Below, piece by piece: positions 1-8,461 of a stretch of DNA of 64,000 nucleotides. The position numbers and the translations under genes are program-made. The stretch is from Streptomyces sp. 1222.5 (GTDB lineage: Bacteria > Actinomycetota > Actinomycetes > Streptomycetales > Streptomycetaceae): contig NZ_FNSZ01000001.1 of NCBI RefSeq assembly GCF_900105245.1, positions 8,120,001 to 8,184,000 on the forward strand, given 5' to 3'. The notes below the pieces were generated by a model, which was not told where the DNA came from, ran no database searches, and worked only from the letters and a program-made list of their open reading frames with translations. How positions within the stretch are numbered: the first letter of the stretch is position 1; every line of letters starts with the position of its first letter.

Positions 1-147
1 CGCCTTTGCCGGGCTGGGCGTGTTCTCCTCACGCATCCGGCTCTGAGCGGCGGCCCTTCGCCCGACCGGCCCACGTGGGCCGGCCGGCGCCCGGGGCGGC
101 CTGCCATTCCTGGGCGGCCGCCCGTCGGGGGCTCCCGTGCACCGGTC

Positions 148-612
148 TCAGCCCACCGCCTGGCGTACCAGCGCGCCGATCCTCGCCTCGTCGGCGGCGG
201 TCAGTTCCCTCAGGGCGTACGCGGCCGGCCACATGGTGCCGTCGTCGAGGCGGGCCCTGTCGCTGAAGCCGAGCGTCGCGTACCTGGCGCCGAACTTCTT
301 CGCGCTCTGGAAGAAGCAGACGACCTTGCCGTGCTCGGCGTACGCGGGCATCCCGTACCAGAGCTTCGGCGCGAGGCCGGGCGCGTGCGCCTTGACGACG
401 GCGTGGAGCCGCTCGGCCATGGCCCGGTCCGAGTCCCGCATCTCGGCGATCTTCGCCAGGACGGCCGCCTGGTCCGCCGCCGCCCGGTCCGCCTTCGATC
501 CTCCGCGTGCGGCCGGCCCGACCTCCCGGGCACGCTCCTTCATCGCGGCGCGCTCCTCGTCCGTGAATCCCTCGGACGTGGCGGTACCGGCCGGCTTCTG
601 TGCGTTCTTCAC
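148..612 (-). CDS. DUF1801-type small protein (iron-chaperone-like fold)
   Basis: 154-residue protein. The C-terminal half (KLWYGMPAYAEHGKVVCFFQ, then a GARYATLGFSD stretch) resembles the DUF1801/YdhG domain, which has no firmly established biochemical role. The N-terminal third is charged and helical (DEERAAMKERAREVG). I place the start at a GTG at 612 because GGGAGGA lies seven bases upstream; the frame is open for 39 more codons but that part reads like shadow sequence. It lies 107 bp downstream of, and in the same direction as, the AhpD-like gene, so the two may be co-transcribed. The function is unknown; the family assignment is from motif resemblance only. Confidence 0.75.
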   Translation of the reverse strand: MKNAQKPAGTATSEGFTDEERAAMKERAREVGPAARGGSKADRAAADQAAVLAKIAEMRDSDRAMAERLHAVVKAHAPGLAPKLWYGMPAYAEHGKVVCFFQSAKKFGARYATLGFSDRARLDDGTMWPAAYALRELTAADEARIGALVRQAVG

Positions 613-719
613 GGTGCGTCCTCCCGGACTGCTGCTGGTGGGATACGACTTCAGGGCGTTCAGGTGCCGAGACGACGGCCTTCCGGGCGGGTACGGCGGC
701 ATCGCCGCCGCCGTACCGG

Positions 720-1175
720 TCAGCCCCAAGCGCCGGCGATCTGGCGGGTCGTGGCGTTGAGCCGGTTGAACAGGTTGGTGACGCCGATCATCAGCACGAT
801 CGCGGCGAGCTGCTTCTCGTCGTAGTAGGTGGCGGCCGTGTCCCAGACCTCGTCGCTCACCGGGTCGGGACGGTCGGCCAGCCGCGTCGCGGCCTCGGCG
901 AGGGCGAGGGCCGCACGCTCCTCGTCGCTGAAGTACGGCGCCTCACGCCAGGCGGCGACCGTGGCCAGCCCCTCGTCGTCCACCCCCGCCTTGCGGGCGG
1001 ACTTGACCCCGGCGTCGACACACGCGCTGCAGCCGTTGATCTGGCTCACCCGCAGATGCACCAGCTCCAGCGTCCGCCCGTCCACCCCACCGGAGTGCAC
1101 GGCCTTGAAGATCTCCTGAACGGGCCGCATCGCGTCGGACAGGACGACGGCGGGGTTCTGCATACGAGACTGCAT
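720..1175 (-). CDS. Carboxymuconolactone decarboxylase family (AhpD-like) protein
   Basis: 151-residue protein of the CMD/AhpD fold. The redox signature CSAC sits inside the family block LRVSQINGCSACVDAGVKSARK, followed by EERAALALAEAATRLAD and a conserved C-terminal helix (IVLMIGVTNLFNRLN). Proteins with this CxxC act as peroxidases or thiol-dependent reductases; the exact substrate is not visible. The start at 1175 is preferred over 1226 because GAGAGGGAGA stands immediately upstream. CMD genes are one of the three classic partners of ECF41 sigma factors, and an ECF41-type sigma gene lies 2.8 kb away at 3932-4846; functional linkage is an inference. Confidence 0.9.
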   Translation of the reverse strand: MQSRMQNPAVVLSDAMRPVQEIFKAVHSGGVDGRTLELVHLRVSQINGCSACVDAGVKSARKAGVDDEGLATVAAWREAPYFSDEERAALALAEAATRLADRPDPVSDEVWDTAATYYDEKQLAAIVLMIGVTNLFNRLNATTRQIAGAWG

Positions 1176-1350
1176 CGGTCTCCCTCTCTCGGGTCGGTGC
1201 CCCGTTGCGGCGGGGCGTGACTCCATGACAGCCCGGCCGGCGCCCCACGACCATGGCGACGGGACACCGTGGGACAGCTGAAACAGCCTTGACCAGCCGG
1301 GACTTGGCTGGGAAGACTTGCGCCGTCACGGGACGGGGAGGCGGGGGAAC

Positions 1351-3804
1351 GTGGACGCGCACGAGAGGAACACCCAGACGGACCCACTGGAGGAACTGGC
1401 GGCCCGGTTGCGCCTGCTCCAGGAACTCTCCGGCCTCGGGGTACGGGCCCTCGCCCGGGACACCGGCCTCAGCTCCTCCTCACTGTCCCGCTATCTCAAC
1501 GGGCAGACCGTGCCGCCGTGGCCCGCGGTCGTCGCCCTCTGCCGTCTCGTCCAGCGCGACCCGCGCCCGTTGCGCCCACTGTGGGAACGGACGTCGAACC
1601 CGCTGCCGGCGCCGCCGAAGAGCAGCCGCCAGGTGCGGCCGGTGCCACGCAACGACCTGCCGCGCGACGTCCCCGACTTCACCGGACGCGAGGAGCGGCT
1701 CGCCGAGCTGCTCGCCGCGGTCGACAGCCACCGGGTGGTGTCCGTCGACGGCATGGCGGGCGTCGGCAAGACCTGCCTGGTGGTGCACGCCGCGCACCGC
1801 CTCGCCGTCGACTTCCCGGATGCCCAGCTCTACGTGGACCTGCACGGTTTCACCGACGGCCGGCCCCCGCTCGACCCGGACTCCGCCCTGCGGATGCTGC
1901 TCGGCGCGCTCGACGTGCCGTCCGAGAGGGTCCCTCGGGAGGGGCTCGAGCAGCTGGCCGCCTGCTGGCGGTCGGAGCTGGCCCGCCGACGGGTCGTCGT
2001 GGTCCTCGACAACGCGGCCGACGCCGACCAGGTCCGCCCGCTGCTGCCCGGCGCCGGTCCTTCCGTCGCCCTGATCACGAGCCGCAACCGGCTCCTCGGT
2101 CTGGACGAGGTGCCGCCGGTCTCCCTCGATGTGCTGACCCCGCGGGAGAGTGCGGAGCTGCTGGCGCGGGCGAGCGGCGACCCGGGCGGCCCCGACGGCA
2201 GACTGGCCCGTGAGCCGGAGGCGGCCGCCGAGGTGCTGCGGCTGTGCGGCCGGCTGTCGCTGGCCCTGCGCCTCGCGGCGGCCCGGCTGCGGCACCGGCC
2301 CGGATGGACCGTGGGCATCCTCGTCGAGCGGCTGGCGCAGGGCGCGAGCGAGTTCGACACCGCGTTCGCCATGTCCGTACGCCAGCTGAACCGGCCCCGG
2401 GCCCGGCTGTTCAGGATGCTCGCCCTGCTGCCCGGAGCGACCTTCGACGCGTACGTGGCGGCGGCGCTGGCGGACGTGCCCCTGCACAGCGCGCAGGACA
2501 TGCTGGAGGACCTGGTCGACGCGCACCTCGTCCAGCAGCCCGCCCCGGACCGCTACCGGCTGCACGACCTGGTGCACCAGCACGCGCGGCGGGCGTCGGC
2601 GGAGCAGGACCCCGCGCCCGAGCGCGAACGGGCACTGGGCCGGGTCCTCGACTACTACGTGCACGCGGCGTCCGCCGCCGATGCCGCGATGCCGTTCCTG
2701 TCGGCGGGCCGTGCGGTCGCGGCGGGCCGGCCCCCGGCCGCGCTGCCGCGGTTCGCGGACAAGAACGCGGCCTTCGACTGGTTCGTCGGGGAGTACGGCA
2801 ACCTGATCGCCGCCTTCGAGACGGCGGCCGCCGTCGGCGCCGACGCACATGTGAGCGAGCTGCCGCGGTTCCTGCGCGCCTTCTTCGCGCGGCGCTGCGG
2901 CACGACTCACCTGAACGTCCTCTTCGAACGGTCGCTCGCCGCCGCCGAACGCCTCGGGGACCCGGTGCGACTGGCCGAGGCGCACAGCGATCTCGGCTTC
3001 GCCCGGTACAACGCGGGCCGGACGGCCGAGGCCGCCGCGTCCTACGAGGCGGCCGGACGCCGGCTGTCCCGGGCCGGGGACGTGCGGGCGGACGCCGAGC
3101 TGGCCCTGCGCCGCGGCTATCTGAGCTGGGACACGGGGCACGTCGAGGAGCCGCTCGACCTCTTCCGTCTGGCGGGAAAGCTGTACGAGCAGGCGGGCTG
3201 CCCCACGGGCGCCGCGCACGCGGCCGCCTCCGAGGCCTGGGCGATGCTCCAGCTGGGCCACCGTACGGAGGCGGCACGGCTGGCCCGCGAGGTCCTGAGC
3301 CTGCCGCACGACGACCCCGGCTGGCCGCCCGCCCTGACCGCCCGGATCACCCTCGGGGTCGCCATCGCCCACGAGGAACCGGACGAGGCCGCGGGGCACC
3401 TGCGGCAGGCGCTGACGATCGCCCGCGAGGACGGGCACCTCGACAACCAGGCGTGGTGCCTGAACAGCCTGGGCGTGGCTCTGCGCCGGATGGGCCGCTA
3501 CGAGGAGGCACTGGCCAGCCACCGGGCGGCGTTCGCGCTGCTGGACGAGTTGTTCGAGGAACACTGGAAGATCCACTACTTGTACGGTTACGGCGAGACC
3601 TGCCGCCTCGCCGGCCTGCCCGAGGAGGCGCTGCGACTGCACCGGCAGGCGCTGGAACTGGCTCCGAGGCTCGGCAACCGGTACGCGGAAGCGCTCGCCC
3701 ACGAAGGCATCGCGGTCGTGCTCGACGGCACGGACCCGGCCGGGGCCGCCGAGCACCGCGCGGCGGGCCGGGCCGTCCTGCGGGGACCCGAATCCGGGTC
3801 CTGA
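1351..3804 (+). CDS. XRE-type HTH / NB-ARC / TPR regulatory ATPase
   Basis: 817-residue multidomain protein. Residues ~15-60 form an XRE-like HTH (LGVRALARDTGLSSSSLSRYLNGQTVPPWPAVVALCRLV). An NB-ARC STAND ATPase follows, with P-loop GMAGVGKT and a Walker-B-like VVVVLDNA stretch, then a winged-helix region (LHDLVHQHARR). The C-terminal ~350 residues are helical TPR repeats (for example LAEAHSDLGFARYNAGRTAE and WCLNSLGVALRRMGRYEEAL). The layout resembles AfsR-like STAND regulators but with an HTH in place of the SARP domain. GTG at 1351 is chosen for the GGGGAGGCGGGGGAAC just upstream. It is transcribed divergently from the AhpD-like gene and probably regulates nearby genes or secondary metabolism; targets are not visible. 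Confidence 0.88.
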   Translation: MDAHERNTQTDPLEELAARLRLLQELSGLGVRALARDTGLSSSSLSRYLNGQTVPPWPAVVALCRLVQRDPRPLRPLWERTSNPLPAPPKSSRQVRPVPRNDLPRDVPDFTGREERLAELLAAVDSHRVVSVDGMAGVGKTCLVVHAAHRLAVDFPDAQLYVDLHGFTDGRPPLDPDSALRMLLGALDVPSERVPREGLEQLAACWRSELARRRVVVVLDNAADADQVRPLLPGAGPSVALITSRNRLLGLDEVPPVSLDVLTPRESAELLARASGDPGGPDGRLAREPEAAAEVLRLCGRLSLALRLAAARLRHRPGWTVGILVERLAQGASEFDTAFAMSVRQLNRPRARLFRMLALLPGATFDAYVAAALADVPLHSAQDMLEDLVDAHLVQQPAPDRYRLHDLVHQHARRASAEQDPAPERERALGRVLDYYVHAASAADAAMPFLSAGRAVAAGRPPAALPRFADKNAAFDWFVGEYGNLIAAFETAAAVGADAHVSELPRFLRAFFARRCGTTHLNVLFERSLAAAERLGDPVRLAEAHSDLGFARYNAGRTAEAAASYEAAGRRLSRAGDVRADAELALRRGYLSWDTGHVEEPLDLFRLAGKLYEQAGCPTGAAHAAASEAWAMLQLGHRTEAARLAREVLSLPHDDPGWPPALTARITLGVAIAHEEPDEAAGHLRQALTIAREDGHLDNQAWCLNSLGVALRRMGRYEEALASHRAAFALLDELFEEHWKIHYLYGYGETCRLAGLPEEALRLHRQALELAPRLGNRYAEALAHEGIAVVLDGTDPAGAAEHRAAGRAVLRGPESGS

Positions 3805-3931
3805 CCTGGATGGCGGGCCCCGGCACCGCGCGCCCCGGCGACAGGCCGCCGTAGGATCACGGCAGGTCCTCCCCGTGCCGCAGGCACACCATCGCGAGGG
3901 CACCGGGGCGACCCGCGGAGGCATCGGCACC

Positions 3932-4846
3932 ATGGACGAGCGGCAGCCCCTCACCGGCGACTCGCTGCGGGCGGCGGCGGACGCGTTCGAGCGGCTGCGG
4001 CCACGGCTGTTCGGCATCGCCTACCGCGTCCTGGGCAGCGTGTCCGAGGCCGAGGACGTGGTGCAGGACGTGTGGGTCCGCTGGCAGGGCACCGACCGGA
4101 GCGTGGTGCTCGACCCCGGGGCGTACCTGGCGAGGATCGCCACCCGACTGGCGGTCAACGTGGCCCAGTCGGCACGGGTCCGCCGTGAGGCCTACGTGGG
4201 CCCGTGGCTGCCCGAACCCGTGGACACCAGCGTGGATCCCCAGGTCGGTGCGGAGCGCGGCGAGGCCCTGGAGCTGGCCGTGCTGCTCGTCCTGCAGCGG
4301 CTGAATCCCGTGGAGCGGGCGGCCTACGTCCTGCGCGAGGCGTTCGCCTACGCCTACGACGAGATCGCCGGCATCCTGCAACTGAGTCAGGCCAACACCC
4401 GGCAGATCGTCAGCCGGGCCCGCAAACGCCTGGCCGCCGAGCGCCGCGCACCCGTCGACACCGCCCAGCACCGGCGCCTGCTGGACGCGTTCGTCGCCGC
4501 CGCACGCCACGGTGACGTGGCCGCACTCGAGAACGTGCTCTCGGCGGACGTCGTGGCGTACGCGGACGGCAACGGCATGCGCGGTGTGGCACGCCTGGAG
4601 GTCGGGGGAGCAGCGCGGGTGGCGAGGGTCAGCGCGTTCGCGCGGAAGTTCTTCCCGCGGGCCGTGTACGACGTGGTCGAGGCGAACGGCCGGCCCGCCG
4701 TGCTGCTCGCCCAGGACGGAGCCGCCGTCGCCCTGGTGAGCGTCACCGTGGGACCGGACGGGATCGACGGGCTCTACTGGGTGCTGGCGCCCGACAAGCT
4801 ACGGGCGTACGAGCGGTCGGCACACAGGCTCACCGGGCATCCGTAG
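3932..4846 (+). CDS. sigJ: ECF41-type RNA polymerase sigma factor (SigJ-like) with SnoaL-like tail
   Basis: 304-residue extracytoplasmic-function sigma factor. Region 2 is LRPRLFGIAYRVLGSVSEAEDVVQDVWVRW; region 4 is LNPVERAAYVLREAFAYAYDEIAGILQLSQANTRQIVSRARKRL. A ~100-residue C-terminal extension with a SnoaL_2-like fold (LLDAFVAAARHGDVAALENVLSADVVAYADG) marks the ECF41 group, in which the tail, rather than a separate anti-sigma factor, controls activity. ATG at 3932 has GGAGG nine bases upstream. ECF41 genes usually neighbour carboxymuconolactone decarboxylase, oxidoreductase or epimerase genes; here a convergent NAD(P)-binding oxidoreductase (4982-5719) carries a matching promoter. The symbol is by family similarity. 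Confidence 0.93.
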   Translation: MDERQPLTGDSLRAAADAFERLRPRLFGIAYRVLGSVSEAEDVVQDVWVRWQGTDRSVVLDPGAYLARIATRLAVNVAQSARVRREAYVGPWLPEPVDTSVDPQVGAERGEALELAVLLVLQRLNPVERAAYVLREAFAYAYDEIAGILQLSQANTRQIVSRARKRLAAERRAPVDTAQHRRLLDAFVAAARHGDVAALENVLSADVVAYADGNGMRGVARLEVGGAARVARVSAFARKFFPRAVYDVVEANGRPAVLLAQDGAAVALVSVTVGPDGIDGLYWVLAPDKLRAYERSAHRLTGHP

Positions 4847-4855
4847 CTCCAGCGG

Positions 4856-4882
4856 GCCACGGGGGCGCCGGCGGGCCGTGGC
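4856..4882. terminator. Candidate bidirectional terminator hairpin
   Basis: GCCACGG (4856-4862) pairs with CCGTGGC (4876-4882) around a 13-nt GC-rich loop, in the 135-bp gap between the convergent sigma-factor and oxidoreductase genes. There is no U-tract, as is common in Streptomyces. Confidence 0.5.
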
Positions 4883-4981
4883 ACCGGCGTGGTGTGCCGA
4901 GGCCGGGAAGGCTGTGGTGTGGGGCGGCACGCGCGCCCGTGCGGGTCCGTGGACACACGTGCCGCACCCCCGGTCCGAGGG

Positions 4982-5719
4982 TCAGTTCCGCTTGAGCCAG
5001 TCCTCGTAGCGGGTGGTCACGACGTCCACCGTGTCGTCGCCGGTGAGCACGTCGGGCATCCCCGCGAACAGCCCTGCCGTCTCGTCGGTGACGACGGTAC
5101 GGCCGTCGGGCTTCACCTCCAGGGTGATCTCACCGAGCCGGTCGAGTCCGTGCACCTCGGGTCCGGCGATGTTGCGCACGCCGTTCGACGGTTCGGCCAG
5201 CGCCGCCTCGGCCACGGCACCGGCGACATCGGCGGAGGCGATCGGACGCAGCCGGAGGGAGGGCAGCCGCACCTCCCCGGCCTCGCTGGTCATGTCCATC
5301 ACCGGAGCGACGAACTCGAAGAACTGGGTGGCGCGCACGATGCTGTACGGGACGCCACTGCCCCGGACGGCTTCCTCCTGGGCGACCTTGGCCCGGTAGT
5401 AGCCGTAGTCCGGCACCTGGTCGACGCCGACGATGGAGAGCGCCACATGGTGACGGACACCCGCCTCCTGCTCGGCCGCGCCGAGGTTCTGTCCCGACCG
5501 GGTGAAGAAGTCCAGCGCCGGCTCGGCGTCGAAGGACGGGGAGTTCGACACGTCCACGACCACGTCCGCGCCCTTGAGGGCGTCCGCCAGACCCTCGCCG
5601 GTGAGCGCGTTGACGCCCGAGGAGGGAGAGGCCGCCACCGCCTCGTGACCCCGACCGCGCAACAGCGCGATCACCTGCGAGCCGATGAGCCCCGTACCGC
5701 CGACGACCACGATCTTCAT
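4982..5719 (-). CDS. Atypical SDR / NmrA-like NAD(P)-binding oxidoreductase
   Basis: 245-residue protein with an N-terminal Rossmann motif (IVVVGGTGLIGSQVIALLRGRGHE) and the layout of NmrA-like or epimerase-type atypical SDRs: an acidic VVDVSNSP stretch after strand 4, then YYRAKVAQEEAVRGSGVPYSIVRATQFFEF. ATG at 5719 is used because the Rossmann strand begins there; the frame extends upstream only through promoter sequence. It is convergent with the ECF41 sigma gene and belongs to the oxidoreductase/epimerase class that ECF41 factors typically control. The substrate is unknown. Confidence 0.9.
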   Translation of the reverse strand: MKIVVVGGTGLIGSQVIALLRGRGHEAVAASPSSGVNALTGEGLADALKGADVVVDVSNSPSFDAEPALDFFTRSGQNLGAAEQEAGVRHHVALSIVGVDQVPDYGYYRAKVAQEEAVRGSGVPYSIVRATQFFEFVAPVMDMTSEAGEVRLPSLRLRPIASADVAGAVAEAALAEPSNGVRNIAGPEVHGLDRLGEITLEVKPDGRTVVTDETAGLFAGMPDVLTGDDTVDVVTTRYEDWLKRN

Positions 5720-5805
5720 CACTGTCTCCATCCGTTGATTCGGCTTGGCTGACGGACCCCGGTGAAGCCTCACCGGACCCGGTGCGGGAACCCGCACATC
5801 AACAG

Positions 5806-5832
5806 GACAGGACAGCTGCCGGGTCTGTGACA
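5806..5832 (-). promoter_or_regulatory. Predicted ECF41-dependent promoter of the SDR gene
   Basis: On the minus strand TGTCACA (5832-5826) is followed after exactly 16 nt by TGTC (5809-5806). From memory, the published ECF41 promoter signature is TGTCACA in the -35 and CGTC in the -10 with about 16 nt between, so this differs by one base. It lies about 90-115 bp upstream of the oxidoreductase start at 5719, and the gene for the cognate-type sigma factor lies immediately downstream of that gene. The match is seen directly; recognition by this sigma factor is inferred. Confidence 0.65.
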
Positions 5833-5954
5833 GCCGAGGTGACGCGGATCCCGCCCGCCACGGCGACGCGGGGCCGCTCGGTGCCACGGCCGGCCGCGCG
5901 CCTTTCCAGTCTGTGGCCGCGCGTCGAGCCGTGCCAGCCCGGCGTGGCGGCCGG

Positions 5955-6302
5955 TCACTGGTGGGGGAGGGCCTCCAGCATGGCCTTGGCGGTGGCCGTC
6001 GCGTCATAGTCCTCGGCGACTCCCGGTACGAAGACGATGTCGCCCTCGATGTGGCGCGAGCGCAGCGGCGCTATCGCCCGGTATGCGTCCGAGTCCCACC
6101 ACGCGCGCGCCTCGGTCATCGACGGGAAGCCGATCACCACGACGTGCCCCGGCCAGGCGCCCTCCTTCACCTCGTGCTGTGCGCCGTGCACGAGGAACCG
6201 GCCGCCGTACGGTTCGAAGGTCGCGGCGATACGGGCGATGTACTCGGCGATCTCCGGGTGCGGGGCGGCTTCCCGCAGGTGGCCTATCACGTAGGCGGTC
6301 AT
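5955..6302 (-). CDS. DUF1330 family protein
   Basis: 115-residue protein with the dimeric ferredoxin-like DUF1330 pattern: MTAYVIGHLRE at the N-terminus, YGGRFLVHGAQHEVKEGAWPG in the middle and VVVIGFPSMTEARAWWDSDAYRAI near the end. It is probably cytoplasmic, and no catalytic role is established for the family. It is divergent from the permease gene at 6496 across a 193-bp gap and lies upstream of the oxidoreductase in the same direction, with 235 bp between them that contain the ECF41-type promoter; the two are therefore likely separate transcripts. Confidence 0.88.
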   Translation of the reverse strand: MTAYVIGHLREAAPHPEIAEYIARIAATFEPYGGRFLVHGAQHEVKEGAWPGHVVVIGFPSMTEARAWWDSDAYRAIAPLRSRHIEGDIVFVPGVAEDYDATATAKAMLEALPHQ

Positions 6303-6495
6303 GGCATCCTTCCGGCCGGTCGGCGTCTGACGTCGATGATCATGCCATCGGGTGGGACGCGGGGGCGATTACTTTTCGGGTAAGCGGCCGGCCGCCCGGC
6401 GGTGCACCGGTCAGCCGCGAACGCCGGTCCCCGCCCGTCCCCCGGCGGCGGCGTGTCCTTCGCCCGCGCGGTGCCCCGAACGGGAGGCTGCGAGG

Positions 6496-7647
6496 ATGCA
6501 CGCCGTACTGCACGCACTGTCGATCACCGGGTCCATGACCTGGGAGATCACCTGGGCCCTCGTCCTGGGGTTCACCCTGTCCGCCGTCGTCCAGGCGGTG
6601 GTCCGCAAGTCCACCGTCGTCTCACTGCTCGGCGACGACCGGCCCCGCACCCTCGCCGTCTCCGCCGGTCTGGGAGCGGCGTCCTCCTCCTGCTCCTACG
6701 CCGCCGTGGCGCTCGCCCGCTCGCTGTTCCGCAAGGGCGCGAACTTCACCGCCGCCATGGCCTTCGAGATCGCCTCCACCAACCTGGTCGTCGAACTGGG
6801 CGTCATCCTCGCGCTCCTGATGGGCTGGCAGTTCACCGCTGCCGAGTTCGTCGGCGGCCCCGTGATGATCCTCGTGCTGGCCTTCCTGTTCCGGCTGTTC
6901 CTGCGCGAGCGGCTGCTGCGGCAGGCGCGTGAGCAGGCGGAACAGGGTCTCGCCGGGTCGATGGAGGGGCACGCCGCGATGGACATGTCCGTGCGGCGCG
7001 GCGGCTCCTTCACCGAGCGCCTGTTCTCCCGCGAGGGCTTCACCGCCACCAGCCACGTGTTCGTCATGGAGTGGGCGGCCATCCTGCGCGACCTGGCCGT
7101 CGGCCTGCTCATCGCCGGTGCCGTCGCCGCCTGGGTGCCCGACGCGTTCTGGCGCGCCTTCTTCTTCGAGGGACATCCTCTTGCCGCCAAACTGTGGGGA
7201 CCCCTCATCGGTCCGGTGGTGGCGATCGCCTCGTTCGTGTGCTCCATCGGCAACGTGCCGCTGGCGGTGGTGCTGTGGCAGGGAGGGATCAGCTTCGGCG
7301 GCGTGGTCGCGTTCATCTTCGCCGACCTGCTGATCCTGCCGATCCTGAACATCTACCGGAAGTACTACGGCCGCGGGATGGCGGTCTTCCTCCTCGGCAC
7401 CTTCTACGTCGCGATGGTCCTCGCGGGGTACTTCGTGGAGTTCGTCTTCGGCGGCCTCGGGCTGATCCCGGACCAGGCCGACGCGAAGGTCCCCATGGAA
7501 GGCGTCGGCTGGAACTACACCACCTGGCTCAACATCGTCTTCCTCGCCCTCGCCGCCGTGCTCGTGGTCCGGTTCCTGCGGACCGGCGGGGCGGCCATGC
7601 TCCGCATGATGAGCGGCGCGCCGGACCCGGGCGGCGGACATCACTGA
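6496..7647 (+). CDS. Predicted permease of the COG0701/ArsP_1 (DUF318) family
   Basis: 383-residue integral membrane protein with about eight hydrophobic segments. The two internally related family signatures are visible: AASSSCSYAAVALARSLFRKGANFTAAMAFEIASTNLVVELG in the first half and FVCSIGNVPLAVVLWQGGISFGGVVAFIFADLLILPI in the second. The family includes YraQ-like permeases and ArsP organoarsenical exporters; the substrate here is not evident and no ars regulator is adjacent. A charged cytoplasmic linker with a Met-rich bit (GHAAMDMSVRRGG) separates the halves. The start at 6496 follows GGGAGGCTGCGAGG; the upstream 48 codons of the open frame look non-coding. Confidence 0.82.
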   Translation: MHAVLHALSITGSMTWEITWALVLGFTLSAVVQAVVRKSTVVSLLGDDRPRTLAVSAGLGAASSSCSYAAVALARSLFRKGANFTAAMAFEIASTNLVVELGVILALLMGWQFTAAEFVGGPVMILVLAFLFRLFLRERLLRQAREQAEQGLAGSMEGHAAMDMSVRRGGSFTERLFSREGFTATSHVFVMEWAAILRDLAVGLLIAGAVAAWVPDAFWRAFFFEGHPLAAKLWGPLIGPVVAIASFVCSIGNVPLAVVLWQGGISFGGVVAFIFADLLILPILNIYRKYYGRGMAVFLLGTFYVAMVLAGYFVEFVFGGLGLIPDQADAKVPMEGVGWNYTTWLNIVFLALAAVLVVRFLRTGGAAMLRMMSGAPDPGGGHH

Positions 7648-7714
7648 GGGCCGATCCCCGCCGGAACGCGCCCAGTTCACACCACGCGAGGCCGGGCCGG
7701 CCGTGCCGTGCCCA

Positions 7715-7764
7715 TTGACTCCACCGCGCCGCACTGGTTCAGTGGCTCATCCACTGAGCCACTG
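7715..7764 (+). promoter_or_regulatory. Promoter/operator of the GntR operon: perfect 10-bp dyad
   Basis: CAGTGGCTCA (7740-7749) and TGAGCCACTG (7755-7764) form a perfect inverted repeat with a 5-nt spacer, directly upstream of the ribosome-binding site (GGGAGGA) of the GntR gene. The half-site CACTG/CAGTG recurs at 7732-7744, giving four half-sites. A plausible -35 TTGACT lies at 7715-7720, placing a weak -10 (TTCAGT) inside the dyad. The position suits autorepression by the GntR protein; that is inference. Confidence 0.6.
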
Positions 7765-7774
7765 GGAGGACGGC

Positions 7775-8461
7775 GTGGAGGCACTGCCCCGAGAGACCAT
7801 CGTGGACGTCCTGGAGGGCCGACTGCGGGAGGACATCCTCGACGGACGCCATCCGGCGGGCACTTACCTGCCCCCGGAACGCACGCTCGCCGACGGATAC
7901 GGCGTCACCCGCACCACCCTCAAGCACGCGTTCGGCCGTCTGACGCAGGCGGGGCTGCTGGAGACCCGGCACGGCGTCGGCACCCGCGTACGGGACTACC
8001 TGCGCCTGGGCGGCGCCGACCTGCTGCCCATGCTCGTACGGCACAGCCCCGACTGGGTCGGCGAGGTCTTCGAAGTACGGCGCGGCATCGGCGCCTTGAT
8101 GGCAGAGCGCGCCGCACTCCGGGCGACCGACCGGCAACGGCAGGAACTGCGCGCCCGGTTGGTGGCCGTGGGCGGCGCGGTGGACGCGGACGCCGTGCAG
8201 CTCGCGGACATCGAGGTCCACCGCGCCCTGGCCCGCGCCACCGGCAACCGCGTCTACGTCCTGCTGACCAACACCCTCTTCAACGCCTACCTGCCGGTGC
8301 GTGCCGCGCTCAGGGCCCCGTTCACGGACCCCCAGGTGGCCCACGAGCGACTGGAACCCGTGGTCGACGCGGTGACGGCCGGTGACGCGGCGGCCGCCCG
8401 GCGGGCCGCCGAACACTATCTGACGGTCACCGAGCGGATCATGCTGGAGGGTCTCGCATGA
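7775..8461 (+). CDS. GntR (FadR subfamily) transcriptional regulator
   Basis: 228-residue regulator. The N-terminal winged helix is VLEGRLREDILDGRHPAGTYLPPERTLADGYGVTRTTLKHAFGRLTQAGLLETRHGVGTRV. The C-terminal all-helical FCD ligand domain shows the metal-ligand pattern (EVRRGIGALMAERAA, ADIEVHRALARATGN, HERLEPVVDAVTAGDAAAARRAAEHY). GTG at 7775 is chosen because GGGAGGA is five bases upstream; codons before it run through the operator dyad. It is the first gene of a three-gene operon: its stop overlaps the next start (ATGA at 8458-8461), so it probably controls the downstream beta-rich protein and GMC oxidoreductase in response to a small acid or lipid-like ligand. Confidence 0.9.
   Translation: MEALPRETIVDVLEGRLREDILDGRHPAGTYLPPERTLADGYGVTRTTLKHAFGRLTQAGLLETRHGVGTRVRDYLRLGGADLLPMLVRHSPDWVGEVFEVRRGIGALMAERAALRATDRQRQELRARLVAVGGAVDADAVQLADIEVHRALARATGNRVYVLLTNTLFNAYLPVRAALRAPFTDPQVAHERLEPVVDAVTAGDAAAARRAAEHYLTVTERIMLEGLA

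Noticed and set aside
1224..1230. TGTCATG upstream of the AhpD-like gene as a second ECF41 promoter
   Set aside because: The -35 has a mismatch and the -10 position reads CAAC, not CGTC; not supported.
1480..4017. 845-codon open frame antisense to the NB-ARC and sigma genes
   Set aside because: High GC leaves frames complementary to real genes open; composition is G/R/P/Q-rich, no domain, and the sense strand has clear families.
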